The notes under the pieces are model-generated. The model was not told the DNA's origin, ran no database searches, and saw only the letters and a program-made list of their open reading frames with translations. Shown here piece by piece: positions 22,637-33,702 of a stretch of 64,000 nucleotides of DNA. Both the position numbers and the translations under genes were made by a program. Within the stretch, counting starts at the first letter, position 1. Each line of letters begins with the position of its first letter. The DNA comes from Rhinopithecus roxellana (taxonomy: Eukaryota > Chordata > Mammalia > Primates > Cercopithecidae): positions 40,017,156 to 40,081,155 of the forward strand of contig NC_044568.1 in NCBI RefSeq assembly GCF_007565055.1. Reading direction: 5' to 3'.

Positions 22637-22679
22637 TCTCCTATTGGTTCTGTCTTTCTAGAGAACCCTGACTAACATA
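22120..22679 (+). mobile_element. ERV-L type LTR (MLT2-like), solo
   Basis: It begins tgtgacagttcatctta, has the landmarks 'gtcagcttgattgg', 'ggcatcattcaattggct', 'acttctcagcc' and 'cacatgagccaattcc', then AATAAA-like 'attaataaagctcc', and ends 'gagaaccctgactaacata'. These match ERV-L LTRs of the MLT2 group. No internal viral genes flank it, so it is a solo LTR. A CT/GT microsatellite has expanded in its 3' part. Confidence 0.75.
22541..22636. repeat. (CT)n(GT)n compound microsatellite
   Basis: About 45 bp of mostly CT dinucleotides with one TT, one GT and one CG interruption is followed by about 48 bp of uninterrupted GT from about 22588. Such a long pure GT run is likely polymorphic. Confidence 0.97.
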
Positions 22680-22914
22680 GAGATTGAATTCTAAGGTTGT
22701 ATGATCCAAAGACTGAGGAATCTGCGTTTAACGTACCTGGAAAGACAATACAATCATCTAGTCAATTTCAATGCAATCTTTTGACGAAAGACAAAACTGA
22801 GATTCAGAAAGGAGAAAGACTGTAATGTGTACAGCAACATGATGACCATTGAATCAAGGTGTTGGCACTCCAGTGTTATCCCTGTCACTTCTCGAAGGAA
22901 GCTCTCAGAATCCC

Positions 22915-23045
22915 TTCCTTTTATAGACAAAGTGGGGATACTCAGAGAGGTACAGGAGCTTGTCCAAAGGCATACAAGTTTAAACGAGCTGAACTAGAGT
23001 TAGAACCCAACTTCTTTATTCCCAGTCCAGTCTTCTTTCCACTAA
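22915..23045 (-). mobile_element. MIR SINE fragment
   Basis: The plus strand shows 'tttatagacaaagtgggga', 'cagagaggtacaggagcttgtccaaaggc' and 'agttagaacccaacttc', the reverse-complement MIR core. Confidence 0.65.
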
Positions 23046-23690
23046 ATGAAAAGATCATTACTTATAAAAGTCTTATTTTGCAATATGATCTCTTCTATAT
23101 GAGCTTTCTTGACCTCTATTGAAGGAATTTCATGGGATTCATTCGGAGAATATCGACTCTTTTTGAAGTATTAAAATAGTTGTAAAAGGATGATCACAAA
23201 AGCTGATGGATGCAAACAGGGGAACAATGTTAATTAAGGGAAACGAAAGACAAAAAATAACTGAACAGCTAATACTAAGAAACTCATCCTACCAGCTGCT
23301 AATATTATTAATATGGCTTAAATAACAATAATGTTTTTAAAAATGAATATTGCCTTCTACCAAGGGATAATAATACTCACAATAAATTGCAAAATAATTT
23401 TTTCTATATGTTAGGCACAGTATTAATAATACCTTTATGTGTATCATTTAATGTAATGGAATTTTCAAAGACAGCTGCTATTTCTCACTCATCAAAGCAA
23501 TAGTTTTTTCCCCAAAATAAAGATAAGATGAATCTGATTTCAATGTATTCAAAAACAGAAAGACAGGTATATTTTCAAGACAGGCCCAGTGCAAATTGAG
23601 ATACTTAATTCATGTCTATAGACTCTACTCTTAATCCTGGTCAGCCTAAGACTTGGCTTTCTTAGCACCAAAGCACAAAGTTTATAATGT
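23046..23690. other. Intergenic stretch, weak MIR trace
   Basis: Bases about 23405-23490 resemble another minus-strand MIR. Otherwise unrecognised AT-rich DNA. Confidence 0.45.
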
Positions 23691-23692
23691 TG

Positions 23693-23815
23693 AGTACAGA
23701 TGCTACTTTACTTACCATGGGGTTATATGCCAATAGACCCATTATAAGTCAAAAATATCATAGGTTGAAAATGCATTTAATACTATGTTAAACTTACTGC
23801 AATTTAAACTATTTT
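23693..23815 (+). mobile_element. Tigger2-like DNA transposon fragment
   Basis: The terminus-like sequence 'tacttaccatggggttata', with 'aatagacccattataagtc' and 'tcataggttgaaaatgca', matches the ends of Tigger2-group elements. It is short and lacks coding sequence. Confidence 0.6.
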
Positions 23816-23962
23816 AAGTCAGTGACTCCACATGAGAAGAGGCAGAACAGGGGGCTAAGAACTGTGGGCCCCATTTATTATTCTAGGCTCTTCCTGGAAA
23901 CATGTGTGGGTGTGGTCAGTACTGGCTAAGCAGTGATAGTTGGTAGGGGAAAGGCAGTGTGA

Positions 23963-24048
23963 CTGCAACACACTTCCTCATTATAATCCAAACTCTAGGC
24001 TCATGAGTCTGCAACACACTTCCTCCATATAATCCAAACTCTAAGCTC
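23963..24048 (+). repeat. Tandem duplication of a 40-bp segment
   Basis: Two copies of a 40-bp unit beginning ctgcaacacacttcctc lie at 23963-24002 and 24009-24048, with a 46-bp period and 37 of 40 bases matching. No known repeat family explains it. Confidence 0.9.
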
Positions 24049-24790
24049 CCTAAATCTTGGCCAGATCGTTGAAGAAAGCAATCTGTGCAGTAGAGTTATT
24101 ACCACAGAGTTTCCCAGAGAATTTTACACCCAGCGTCCTGTGAACCTCCAGGAATGGGATTTGCTACGCAGTTTCCAAAACTTATTGGAAAAAGACTGCT
24201 TTTGTTTATGACACATCTTAAAAAGTGGGAAGTTCTATAGACCATTCAGAGGCATGTGAATGTAATGAATTCAACAAGCTTTCAGTTATTGAATGCTCAT
24301 GATGTCCTAGGCAATGTGCAGTGTGACAGAGGACTGGTTAATCAACTATTAGACTAATCAATTAGGGAAAGGTTGAAGCAGAGAAAGCTCAGTAACACTC
24401 TTTGGCATCCCCTGGGCTAGTGTTGAATTCTTCTACCCCAAGTACTGGCATTCAGGAGGATGCCAACCACTGTTGTCTTTGCTTTTTGCCCATCTATAAG
24501 GAGATCCTTTTTTCTTTTCACAAGAAAGTATCACTGAAGAGAAATCCAATTTGTGAGGCAAGAAAAGGCCCCCTGCATTGTGATGCAAAGACTGGCAGTT
24601 GGCTGAAGAGAGGCGCTTTTGGTTTTACTGGCTGCAGGTTTCAAACAGTTTGATTAGATATAGCAACATCTCCATTGGTCAAGAGAAATGTATGGACTGT
24701 ATTTACAAACAGGACCATTCTAATCTTTCTGACCACCTCCAGTACTAATTCATGGGCAGTGTGGCTTTAGGCATTCATACTCCCACCTTT
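24049..24790. other. Intergenic stretch without a gene
   Basis: No repeat recognised. The frame at 24402-24653 has no domain or gene context. Confidence 0.5.
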
Positions 24791-24945
24791 GCTTGTCATC
24801 TGCAGAACCACAGCATCTGCATCCCCTGGGAGCTGGTTAGAAATGCAGAATTTCAAGCCTCCCACCAAACCTACTAAATCAGAATCTGCCTTTCCACAAG
24901 GTCCCCATGCAATTTTAATGTACGTGGAAGCTTGAGAAGCACAGC
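24791..24945 (-). mobile_element. MER5A-type hAT MITE
   Basis: Landmarks 'cagcatctgcatcccctggg', 'gttagaaatgcagaatt', 'cctactaaatcagaatctgc' and the end 'gaagcttgagaagcac' match MER5A on the minus strand. Confidence 0.8.
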
Positions 24946-25029
24946 TTCATGTGCCACTTTTAGGAGCATCGAGTGGAATCTTCCTTACAGAGGACTATTT
25001 CACCCTCACAACTGCAAGATCTTTGCCAA

Positions 25030-25245
25030 GGGAAAATGGCCAGGATTTGGACCTGAGTTCACCCAACTTACCAAACCTCCATGTTCTTCATTCTAAAATA
25101 TTGTCACCTAAACTCTTGGAGCCTTTGCTTTTCCATGTGAAACAAGGATAACCTTGCCTAACTCATAGAATTCATCGTGAAATTCTTGGTGAAATATATA
25201 AAGTCCTTACACCAGTATTGGCTTAGTAAATGGTGGCTCTTTATA
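25030..25245 (+). mobile_element. MIR SINE
   Basis: MIR landmarks occur in order: 'cctgagttcacccaact', 'cttttccatgtgaaacaaggataacc', 'ttgcctaactcatagaattcatcgtga' and 'tggcttagtaaatggt'. Confidence 0.75.
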
Positions 25246-25317
25246 ATGATGAAAAGAAAGATAATAAAGAAAACAAGTGATAATAATAATGTTAATAATT
25301 AGGAGGAGGAGAAGGAG

Positions 25318-25864
25318 TGTATTAGTCAAGGTTCTCTAAAGGGACAGAATAAGATAGATGTATATATGAAAGGGAGTTTATTAAGGAGCATTGACACACA
25401 TGATCACAAGGAGAAGTCCCACAATAGGTCGTCTGCAAAAGCTGAAGAGCAAGGAAGCCAGTCCGAGTCCCAAAACCTCAAAAGTAGGGAAGCTAACAGT
25501 GCAGCCTTCAGTCTGTGGCCAAAGGCATGAGAGCCCCTGGCAAACCACTGGTGTAGGTCCAAGAGCCCCAAAGCTGAAGAACTTGGAGTCTGATGTTTGA
25601 GGGCAGAAAGCATCCAACAAGGGAGAAAGACGAAGGCTGGAAGACTCAGCAAGTTGGCTTCTCCCACCTTCTTCTGCCTGCTTTATTCTAGCTGCACTGG
25701 CAGTTGATTAGATGGTGCCACCCACATTGAGGGTGGGTCTGCCTCTCCCAGTCCACTGACTCAAATGTTAATCTCCTTTGGCAACACACTCACAGACACA
25801 CCCAAGAACAGTACTTCATATCCTTCAGTCCAATCAAGTTGACACTCAGTATTAACCATCACAA
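25318..25864 (-). mobile_element. ERV-L type LTR (MLT2B-like), solo
   Basis: Read on the plus strand it starts tgtattagtcaaggttctc and ends gttgacactcagtattaaccatcaca. Landmarks such as 'gaccatctgcaa'-like 'ggtcgtctgcaaaagctga', 'cagtctgtggcc' and 'cacccacattgagggtggg' match an MLT2B-group LTR in reverse. It is in the opposite orientation to the related LTR at 22120-22679. Near-equal flanks aggag and agtag may be a 5-bp target duplication. No internal retroviral sequence adjoins it. Confidence 0.8.
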
Positions 25865-26137
25865 GTAGTAAAATGCTTATATTCTTCACAGGCGATTGGA
25901 AAACACAGCTATCATAGGAAGTGAATCTGGGACAAATGTTCATGGTAAAGGTAAACCACAAGAAGAATAAAAAATGAAAGGACAACATGCCCATGTCCCT
26001 ACCGGTATCATTTTAATCAGACGTTTCCTGTAAAATATCCTGTTCCTCCTCTTGTGTGACTTAGAAGTAAAGCTCTAAACAATCTTAGCAAGGTCAAGTG
26101 ACTCCGGAAAAGACAGGAAGTAAAACAAGCTGTGACT

Positions 26138-26418
26138 GGCTGGGCGCGGTGGCTCACACCTGTAATCCCAGCACTTTGGGAGGCTGAGGCGGGCAGATCA
26201 CAAGGTCAGGAGATCAAGATCATCCTGGCTAATATGGTGAAACTCCATCTCTACTAAAAATACAAAAAATTAGCCAGATGTGGTGGTGGGTACCTGTAAT
26301 CCCAGCTACTCGGGAGGCTGAGGCAGGAGAATTGCCTGAACCCGGGAGGCAGAGCTTGCAGTGAGCCGAGATCGTGCCACTGCACTCCAAGCCTGGGAGA
26401 CAGAGCAAGACTCTGTCA

Positions 26419-26471
<53 letters not shown>
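26138..26471 (+). mobile_element. Young Alu (AluY/Sc-like) with A52 tail
   Basis: A complete, little-diverged Alu carrying the 'cacaaggtcaggagatcaaga' landmark. It ends in an uninterrupted run of 52 A (26420-26471). The 10-mer aagctgtgac flanks it (26127-26136 and 26470-26479) as a target-site duplication. Pure long tails usually shorten with time, so this is one of the youngest insertions here. Confidence 0.95.
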
Positions 26472-26474
<3 letters not shown>

Positions 26475-26479
26475 GTGAC

Positions 26480-27689
26480 CAAGAGACCAACTAAACTGGA
26501 CTGAAGGTATTTTAGGAAGGTGTGTTTTACAGAGATGTTTGAGTCCCTACCACAACCTGATGCAAGCAGGACTGTCTTAGGCATTGAAGAGGAGGAGCAA
26601 GGTGTGAAGGTGGTTAATTACAATTCCTCTTATACCAAGGGGCAGAAATTTAGTCTAAAACACACTATGCAAAGGAGGCTTTTATTTGGAGTATTGACCA
26701 GTAAGATGGTTTTACTCTGGCTTAAAATCTCCCCTAAGTTCACCAACCACACCAGTTTCCCTGAGATTCTCCCAGTTTTAGCACTGAAAGTCCTAACCCA
26801 GAAAATCCCCCAGTCCTGGGTAAACTGGTATAGTTGATCAGCTTACTGCCTTATTCTGATTGAGTGTATGGAAAATCTCTCTCTTAATTCTTTTAAATTC
26901 TGTTTCTTTATAAAATTACTTTAAGTCCTTCTATCTATCATAGATAGATAGATGATGATGATTGATAAATATATAGGTAGATAGAGAGAGAGACAGAGAG
27001 AAAAACAGAGAGATCTTTCTCTCTTCCTCTCCTTAAGATAAATCCAGAGACATAACCAATGAGTTAATTGGGGCAAAAGCAACAGTATCAGATAGGTGCA
27101 TTTCTGCCATGTTTTTATTTGTTCCTTGTTACCCATAACCCTTACAGCTTCCAGGGACAAACACCAGGACCAACCTGAAGACCTTCTAGCACGTGCAGAA
27201 CAAAAATGTCAGGCTAGAACAAATAAGCAATTCTGGTCTGGGAATGCAGTCTGGGATTTGCCCTTTCAAAGGGCAGCAATCTAACAGCTTGTTAGTTTGC
27301 CTTTTTAAAGGCCAGCAACCAGGAAAACAGACCACTGAGTGTGGGTCACTCCACAGAAAACAAGCCACGTTCCTGTGGCTATTTGCAATGCAATAAGAAC
27401 CTCTAGTCCACAAGGAAACCCAGTCACTCTTGGTCAGGAGCACCAGAATGGAATTTCAGAATATCGCTGTGACTCTACAAATGCTTGACCTGGGAGCACC
27501 TATTGAAGATTTTATTCTAAAGAAAGAAGCTAAGTTACCAAGAATAGTTTATATACAAAAATGCACATTTCAGGGTTATTCAGAAATCTTTAAGACAAAT
27601 TAAATTTTTAGCCACAACAGAATGATTGCATAAACAGTAGTAAGCCTGTATAATAGCTATACCACAAAGATAAAAATAAAGGTAGTTGA
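26480..27689. other. Intergenic stretch with GATA-like simple repeat
   Basis: A degenerate tagata/gaga-rich simple repeat lies at about 26937-27010. The frames at 26520-26837, 26921-27160 and 27096-27443 have no recognisable domain. A local near-repeat of 'ccctttcaaagggcagcaa' and 'cctttttaaaggccagcaacc' occurs at about 27260-27317. Confidence 0.5.
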
Positions 27690-27872
27690 GCCAGATAGCA
27701 TACTCCATGCTTTAAATAGCCTATGCCATTTAATCCTTATAATAACTCCTTTAGGGAGGCACTATATTCCTTCCTCATTTTATTCATTAGAAAACAGAGG
27801 CTTAAAGAGATTTAAGTGAATTGCCCAAAGTCACACAGCTCATAATTTGCAGAAGGAGGATACATATCAAGG
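27690..27872 (-). mobile_element. MIR SINE
   Basis: The plus strand shows 'catttaatccttataataactcc', 'ttattcattagaaaacagaggc', 'gaattgcccaaagtcacacagct' in order, the reverse complement of MIR. Confidence 0.85.
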
Positions 27873-28990
27873 TCTTACATATTCCAGAGACAAAATTTTT
27901 CTGCTGTGTAAAACTTAGAAAAATTAAAATATGACTATGTAGTAAACTGAATTTTCTCCTCCTTTTCAATAAGAGTAGCATCTGTTGTAGCTCAAACTCT
28001 GCCTATATTTTAGTAGAATGTGTTTGGGACCTGGATATAATTCTTTCTTTTGTTAAACATAGTATTTGAGGAAGAACAACAACTAAAAGCGATATAACCT
28101 AATATTGAACATTTTAGCTGAATTAATCTAAAAGAGCTATCGATAATGATTAATTTCTAAACCTAAATTTTACAGTGTCTAATTTCTCTGGCCTGCCTAG
28201 AATATGCCTCTAGATTTTATTTAACTCTCCATTTATCCTCTGTTTAGAAGATATATTATCTTTAAATAAGAAGGCAAATGTTATTTGAGCAAAGGCTAGG
28301 GACACATTCTGTGCCCTTAATACAAATAATTTTAAGCAATTTGACAGATAGAGTGCCATTACATCACTTCAGATACTAATGGGCATAATAATTCTTCAAC
28401 TTCCTCATGAGAGAGAGCTCTAAAATGAGACAACTGAGTGAAAAGAAAATGTCAAGTTATTGATGGCTTCTATCGTGATTTTATGACTCAGATGAAGGTG
28501 GTTCCTTCGTGGAGCCAGGTGTCTAGCTCGACCTTGTCTGCAGGGCTGTTTGTTGCTTTTTGCCAACCAGCATCTTCTTTCACTTCCTTGGGTCACCCTA
28601 CCCAGATCTGACTTGGGAACCACCCTTCCTTGATCTTGGCGCGCATGGTTCATGGATACTGACTCACTGCCAGCCCCGGGGCAGTCTTACGATAAAAAGC
28701 CAACATAATCAGAGCCTTATGTCTTCTTGCCACAGATGATTCAAGATAGACACTTGACACATGGAAGGCCACTCAGAGCCAAGAGGATTCAATTCTGGGA
28801 CTTTTGCTGGAACATTTAGGAAAGAGAATATTCCTCCTCAGAGCTTACTAAGTTTATAGGTGATACAGGAGATAGAAAGAAATTATTTAGGCAGATAGAG
28901 TAAAAGAGTCCTCAGCAGAATTTCCCTTTTAACAAAAAGCAGCCCCCACATCATTTATTTTCTAACGAAGAGGAGCCTGAAAAATGGAAC
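27873..28990. other. Intergenic stretch without a gene
   Basis: Unrecognised DNA. A GC-richer patch at 28490-28690 has a 77-codon minus-strand frame, but no known domain, promoter or splice pattern. Confidence 0.45.
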
Positions 28991-29535
28991 TGCAGACACA
29001 GAGAAGCAAGCTGGAAGCTTGCACGGGTGAATGCCAGCAGCTGTGCCACTAGAAAATGGTTACCTGGAAACCAGGTATGTTCAACATGAAGGCTCCATCT
29101 TCCATTTTCTTTGTCACCACGCCTACAGCAAAGAACGAGGCAACATGGTGTGGGCCAGGTAAAGAATCCATCTGCATAATAAAAGATTAGGGTGGGGCAG
29201 CCTTTTTTTTTTTTTTTTTGCTGCTTGCCATGAAAATGGTATACCTAGTCCTAACCAGTTTTTCACGCCTTATGCAAATAGATCACCGGGTCCAACCAAT
29301 CTTTCGTATCCTATGTAAATCAGACACTGCCTCCTCAAGCTCATCTATAAAACCTTCTGCATTTCACCACAGAAGCAGCAACCCATTTCTCCAGGACTCC
29401 TCTCTGTGCAGCAGAGAGAGCTCTTCCCTTTCTTTCACCTATTAAACTTCTGCTCTTAAATTCACTCTTTGTGTGCCCATGTCCTAGATTTCCGTGGCCG
29501 TGAGACAATGAACCTTGGGTATTTACCCCAGACAA
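28991..29535 (+). mobile_element. ERV1-type solo LTR
   Basis: LTR organisation is visible: a TATA box in 'catctataaaacc' (about 29343), a polyadenylation signal 'attaaa' near 29441, then a GT-rich 'ctttgtgtgcccatgtcc' segment, ending in 'gtatttaccccagaca'. The 'gcctcctcaagctcatctataaaacc' region is typical of an ERV1 (MER4-group-like) LTR; I do not assign the family. A T-run at about 29202-29219 interrupts it. No gag, pol or env sequence adjoins it. Confidence 0.65.
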
Positions 29536-30680
29536 CGATGCCACTTCACAGGAATGTGAGTCTGAAGCTTTTGCAATGCATTGCCTCGAGGAGTTTATGG
29601 TCCATACATTTTCCTCCATGGTGTGTTTCTAATAAGAGAAATCTTGGTCACAGCAAAAGGAATATCTTATTAATTTAATGAACCAATTCAGTAACCATGA
29701 TAATTAAAATAAGACTATAGTCTGGGGGGAAAAACTAGCCTTTAACCAATTATTAAAATTGATATATGTTATTCTTATCAATTTATCAATAGTCAAACTA
29801 AACAGTGGTTTTCTTCTTCATCATTGCCTGTCATATAAAAACCCTAGTGAATTAACAAAGTAAGCATCAAAATCCATTTTTATCTTTCTCCCTAGCATCC
29901 ACACCAGATTGTATTTATAGATCTGAAAACTCATTTTGCATAGAAGTTGTCAAGTGTTTGCACTGAACTGCAAACTTAACTCAAAAAGTGTTTAAAAAGA
30001 AAAAGCAGAACTGGGAGGTAAAAGGACATTAGAGGTCATTTAGCCCTTTGGGAAATTTTTCCAAGTCTCACAGTTAGCTGATGCAAAGAAAATCTAGGCT
30101 TTACATCCTCGAGCCAGCGTTTTTTCTACAGCATTACAAAATATTTTATTCTATCACCGAAGCAATCAACTCTAAATATAAAGATACCACCTACACACAA
30201 AACATACATTATAAATGTGTTTTAATTTTCTGTAAAATACACAGTTCTGTAATGTATTTGGATTCCTCTTCGAATTAGAACACGTTCTTTGTGCTTACAA
30301 CAAACTTCCTTCCTCTTCGCTTGTAGAAATAGGAGTTGTATTTTGGATCTCAGCTCAAATTTTACTTCTTTCTCTGACTCCTGCCACAGACGAACATGTT
30401 TGCCTGCCATATTGTTTATGTTTTGTGAAACAGCTATCTAGGGATAGGTGTGTCTCCCTATTAGAATGTGAGATTTTTATTTGCTTTAGAGATTTTCCTC
30501 TCCAGTTAGTAACACAAATCAGTATGTGGCACCCATAAGCATTGTACATTTGTAAGTTATTAGTAATTATATAATTGCTATATGCTAGGAACTATTCTAA
30601 ATAGTATAAGTACAGTCATTGTATTTAATATTTATTATTAAAATCCTTATTTTATAGGAAATGTTACAGGTAGTTAGGCA
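29536..30680. other. Intergenic stretch, possible old SINE trace
   Basis: Bases 30003-30125 resemble an ancient mammalian SINE or MIR in reverse ('ggacattagaggtcatttagccc'). Otherwise unrecognised. Short frames between 30081 and 30549 have no domain. Confidence 0.45.
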
Positions 30681-31383
30681 TGAGCGGGGCAGGAGAGGGC
30701 TCTCCCCTACCCGATAGGAATATTAGGTGGTGGTTTGACAATAGTCATATTGCCTCTCTAAAAATGATAATTTGGCAGCCAGTAGCAGGGAGAGGCCATT
30801 TCCTGACGGTCCACACCTGTTGCATTAAAGTGTTAATTGAATGCAGGCACCAGGAAGAAGCGAAAAGGGTTTCCAATAAAATCTCAGGTATTGGGCGAGT
30901 GAGCCTGCGCATACGTATTAAGACACAAAATGGTGGAGTATGACCTTCCAGTGGCACACCACCAGAAAAGGGAAGAAAGCTTCAGATGGGCATGCGTACA
31001 ACCTCTAAACACACTGGGCATGCTCACTTCCCAAGGGTAAGGAGGGTGCTGCGCATACGGGCAGCCCACCCTAAGGGAAGAATCATGGGCTAAGGGACAC
31101 AAGATCCCAGAGGTGGGCCAGCCTATATAGTCCTAGGATCAAGGATAAACACTGTCCTTGTTCTTCACATCACCCATTTGGATCTCTTCCAAGTGCACTC
31201 TCCTTTATTTCCTGCTCTAAAGCTTTTTAATCAACTTCCACTCCTGCTCTGAAAGTTGCCTCAGTCTCTTTTTCTGCCTTATGCCTCTCAGGGGAATGCT
31301 TTCTTCTGAGGAGGCAAGAATTGGGATCGCTGCAGATCCATATGGATTTGCCACCAGTAACTTGGATATCTTCCACCAGTAAC
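30681..31383 (+). mobile_element. ERV1-type solo LTR, second family
   Basis: It begins tgagcggggcaggagaggg. The 3' part has 'cctgctctaaagctttttaatc' and 'aacttccactcctgctctg', then 'cttatgcctctcaggggaat' and 'tgaggaggcaagaattggga', which are LTR R/U5-type landmarks. It ends at 'ccaccagtaaca' about 31372-31383, a motif also present at about 31351. A TATA-like 'tatatag' is at about 31123. CpGs are partly retained. The family is not assigned. Confidence 0.65.
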
Positions 31384-31671
31384 AAAAAGAAAATCAAAAC
31401 ACATGTTATAGCGATAGTAAGAGACAGAGCTAGAATTTAAACCCAGATGATCTGGTTCTACTGGCCATGATTTTGCCACTATAATGCAACGTTTTAATGC
31501 ATACTTTTGAGTGTATTATGTTACCATTTAAAATTATGAAATTTAATATGCATAGTGCAGATGATGAATTCAAAGCAAAAAGAAGCTGACTTGTGTTGAA
31601 AATCTCTTGTAAATCCTCTGAGAAGTTTGAATTACCTGTAAACCAAAAATAAAATTCGAAGGCTCCCTGTA

Positions 31672-32270
31672 ATCATCTGAATGGACCCCCTCCTTGGCCA
31701 GGGCACTTCAAATTTAACCACAAGACTTGCTCAGACCATCATGGGAAGAGGGGGTTGAACAAACCTCACGAAGCCCTCCTCCCTTTTGAAATTCAGGAAA
31801 ATCCAACCAGCATTTAGCATCAACACAGACTTAAGTCTGATAAGAAGCATTTACATCTATTCTCTCTGAAGCCTGCTACCCGGAGGCTTCAACTCCATAA
31901 CAAAACCTCAGTCTTCACAACCTCTCATCCTAAACCAGGCATTCCTTTCTGTTGATAATATCCCTTTCAATCAATTGCCAACCAGGAAACTTTTAAATCT
32001 ACCTATAACCTGGAGACCCCCCACCACCATCTCTTTGAGTTGTCCCCCCTTTCTGAACCCAGCCAATGTACATCTTAAACGTATTTGATTGACATCTCTT
32101 GTCTCCCTTAAAGGTATAAAACCAAGCTTCACTCCAACCATATTGGGCACATGTTCTCAGGGTCTCCTGAGTGCTGTGTCATGGTCCATGGACACTCATA
32201 TTTGGCTCAGAATAAATTTATTAAAATATTTTACAGAGTTGAACTCTTTTCATTTACAGATCTTTAGTTA
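31672..32270 (+). mobile_element. ERV1-type solo LTR, third family
   Basis: A TATA box in 'aaaggtataaaaccaagc' (about 32112), followed by 'tctcctgagtgctgtgtcatgg', 'actcatatttggctcag', the polyadenylation signal AATAAA at about 32211, and 'tacagagttgaactctttt' give a typical LTR U3-R-U5 order. The family is not assigned. It follows the preceding LTR by about 290 bp in the same orientation but differs from it in sequence. Confidence 0.65.
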
Positions 32271-33391
32271 GCATGGGCTGATACACACTAGGTGACCAAT
32301 CATTGTTAGATGAAAGGGTTACTGGAGAAATAAGTGAAACCAACAAAGGCTGTATAAATTGAAAAGGCTTGGTTAAAAGTAACTTGAAATCATGCCTGAA
32401 AAAATGTTTTATATTATGAAAATTTTTAAATTCTTTGTATTTGTATTTGCTGTACATTATTTGTATAGGAAAATGAGGCTGGAAAGTGTTGAAAGTTTAT
32501 AGAAATATAAGTCCTGAGGCTAATTCTTTGCAAGATGTAGATTAGAAAGTTCCTTATTTCTTTGCACTTTAAATCTCATCTTCTTAAAAATATCTCGCTG
32601 GTCTAGCATAAATTCATGCTGAAATGTTACATTAAAAGATACGTCAACACAATGTTAAGTGTTCATGTCATTTCTACTAGATACAATTCAATGAGTTTTT
32701 TCTAGATACAATTTTCTGATTAAAATGAAGCTGATTAAAAAGAAATTAAAAGTAAACATGCATGGATTGTTTTCTATTCTGATCTTGATTTGGAGGAAGA
32801 AATAGGAATGCCTTATTCTGTCCAACCTAATGGTGGCTATCCTAGTACAGCTTTGATAATTTGCATAAAAGAAACAGTTGGGAGTTCTTGGTCCATTGAA
32901 TGGCAAACATGAGGACCACCAGCAGTTACTTGAATCAGATAAGGATACTTGAATAGATAAACATTTTCTATTACCCAGATGTGAGATTTGTATGGTTGAA
33001 ACCAAATACCTAACACCTACATGTCTGCAGTATTCCAAGTAGAGATGTTTTTCAGGGATTTCTAGGATTGATATAAAGTTGCTGTTTATGTTTAGAGTCA
33101 AAGCAAGGATTTCATTTTAAATAATATTAAAAAATGTAAACACTATTTATATATAGTCCCACCCTTGCATGCACACACATAGACAAACTCACAAACCCCA
33201 AAATGTAAATATCTGTACTCTCTTCTATGAGTCTGATTACTCCAGATTTCTCTCAATATCAAATAGTGTACAGTCCAAAGACTGCACACTAAGAATACCT
33301 TCCATGTCAAAACTAATTGCCTCTTGGTTGGTCACTGGAGTTAGAAACCTACCTGTTTTATAGCAAGTTCCTTTTATCTCTAAAGTGTGAC
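32271..33391. other. Intergenic stretch without a gene
   Basis: AT-rich unrecognised DNA. The 137-codon minus-strand frame at 32688-33101 has no recognised domain and no supporting context; it could be chance. Confidence 0.5.
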
Positions 33392-33702
33392 TGAGCCTGG
33401 CGCGGTGGCCCAAACCTGTGATCCCAGCACTTTGGGAGGCTGAGGTGGGCGGATCACGAGTTCAGGAGTTGGCCAGCCTGGCCAATATGGTGAAACCTCA
33501 TCTCTACTAAAAATACAAAAAGAATTAGCCGGCCATGTTGGTACATGCCTGAAATCCCAAATACTTAGGAGGCTGAGACAGGAGAATCTCTTGAATCTGG
33601 GAGGCAGAGGTTGCAGTGAGCCGAGATCACACCACTGCACTTCAACCTGGGCAAAAAAGCGAGACTCCATCTCAAAAAATAAAAAATAAAAAATAAAAAT
33701 AT
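33392..33702 (+). mobile_element. Alu SINE
   Basis: A complete Alu with an (aaaat)-type tail at about 33680-33702 and moderate divergence. The two minus-strand frames crossing it are Alu antisense frames. Confidence 0.95.

Noticed and set aside
30681..32270. Adjacent ERV1-type LTRs as the 5' and 3' LTRs of a deleted provirus
   Set aside because: Their sequences differ throughout, so they cannot be a matched pair.
32688..33101. 137-codon minus-strand frame in unrecognised DNA
   Set aside because: Low-complexity, hydrophobic composition typical of AT-rich noncoding DNA, no domain, no promoter, splice or poly-A context. Conservation analysis would be needed to revive it.
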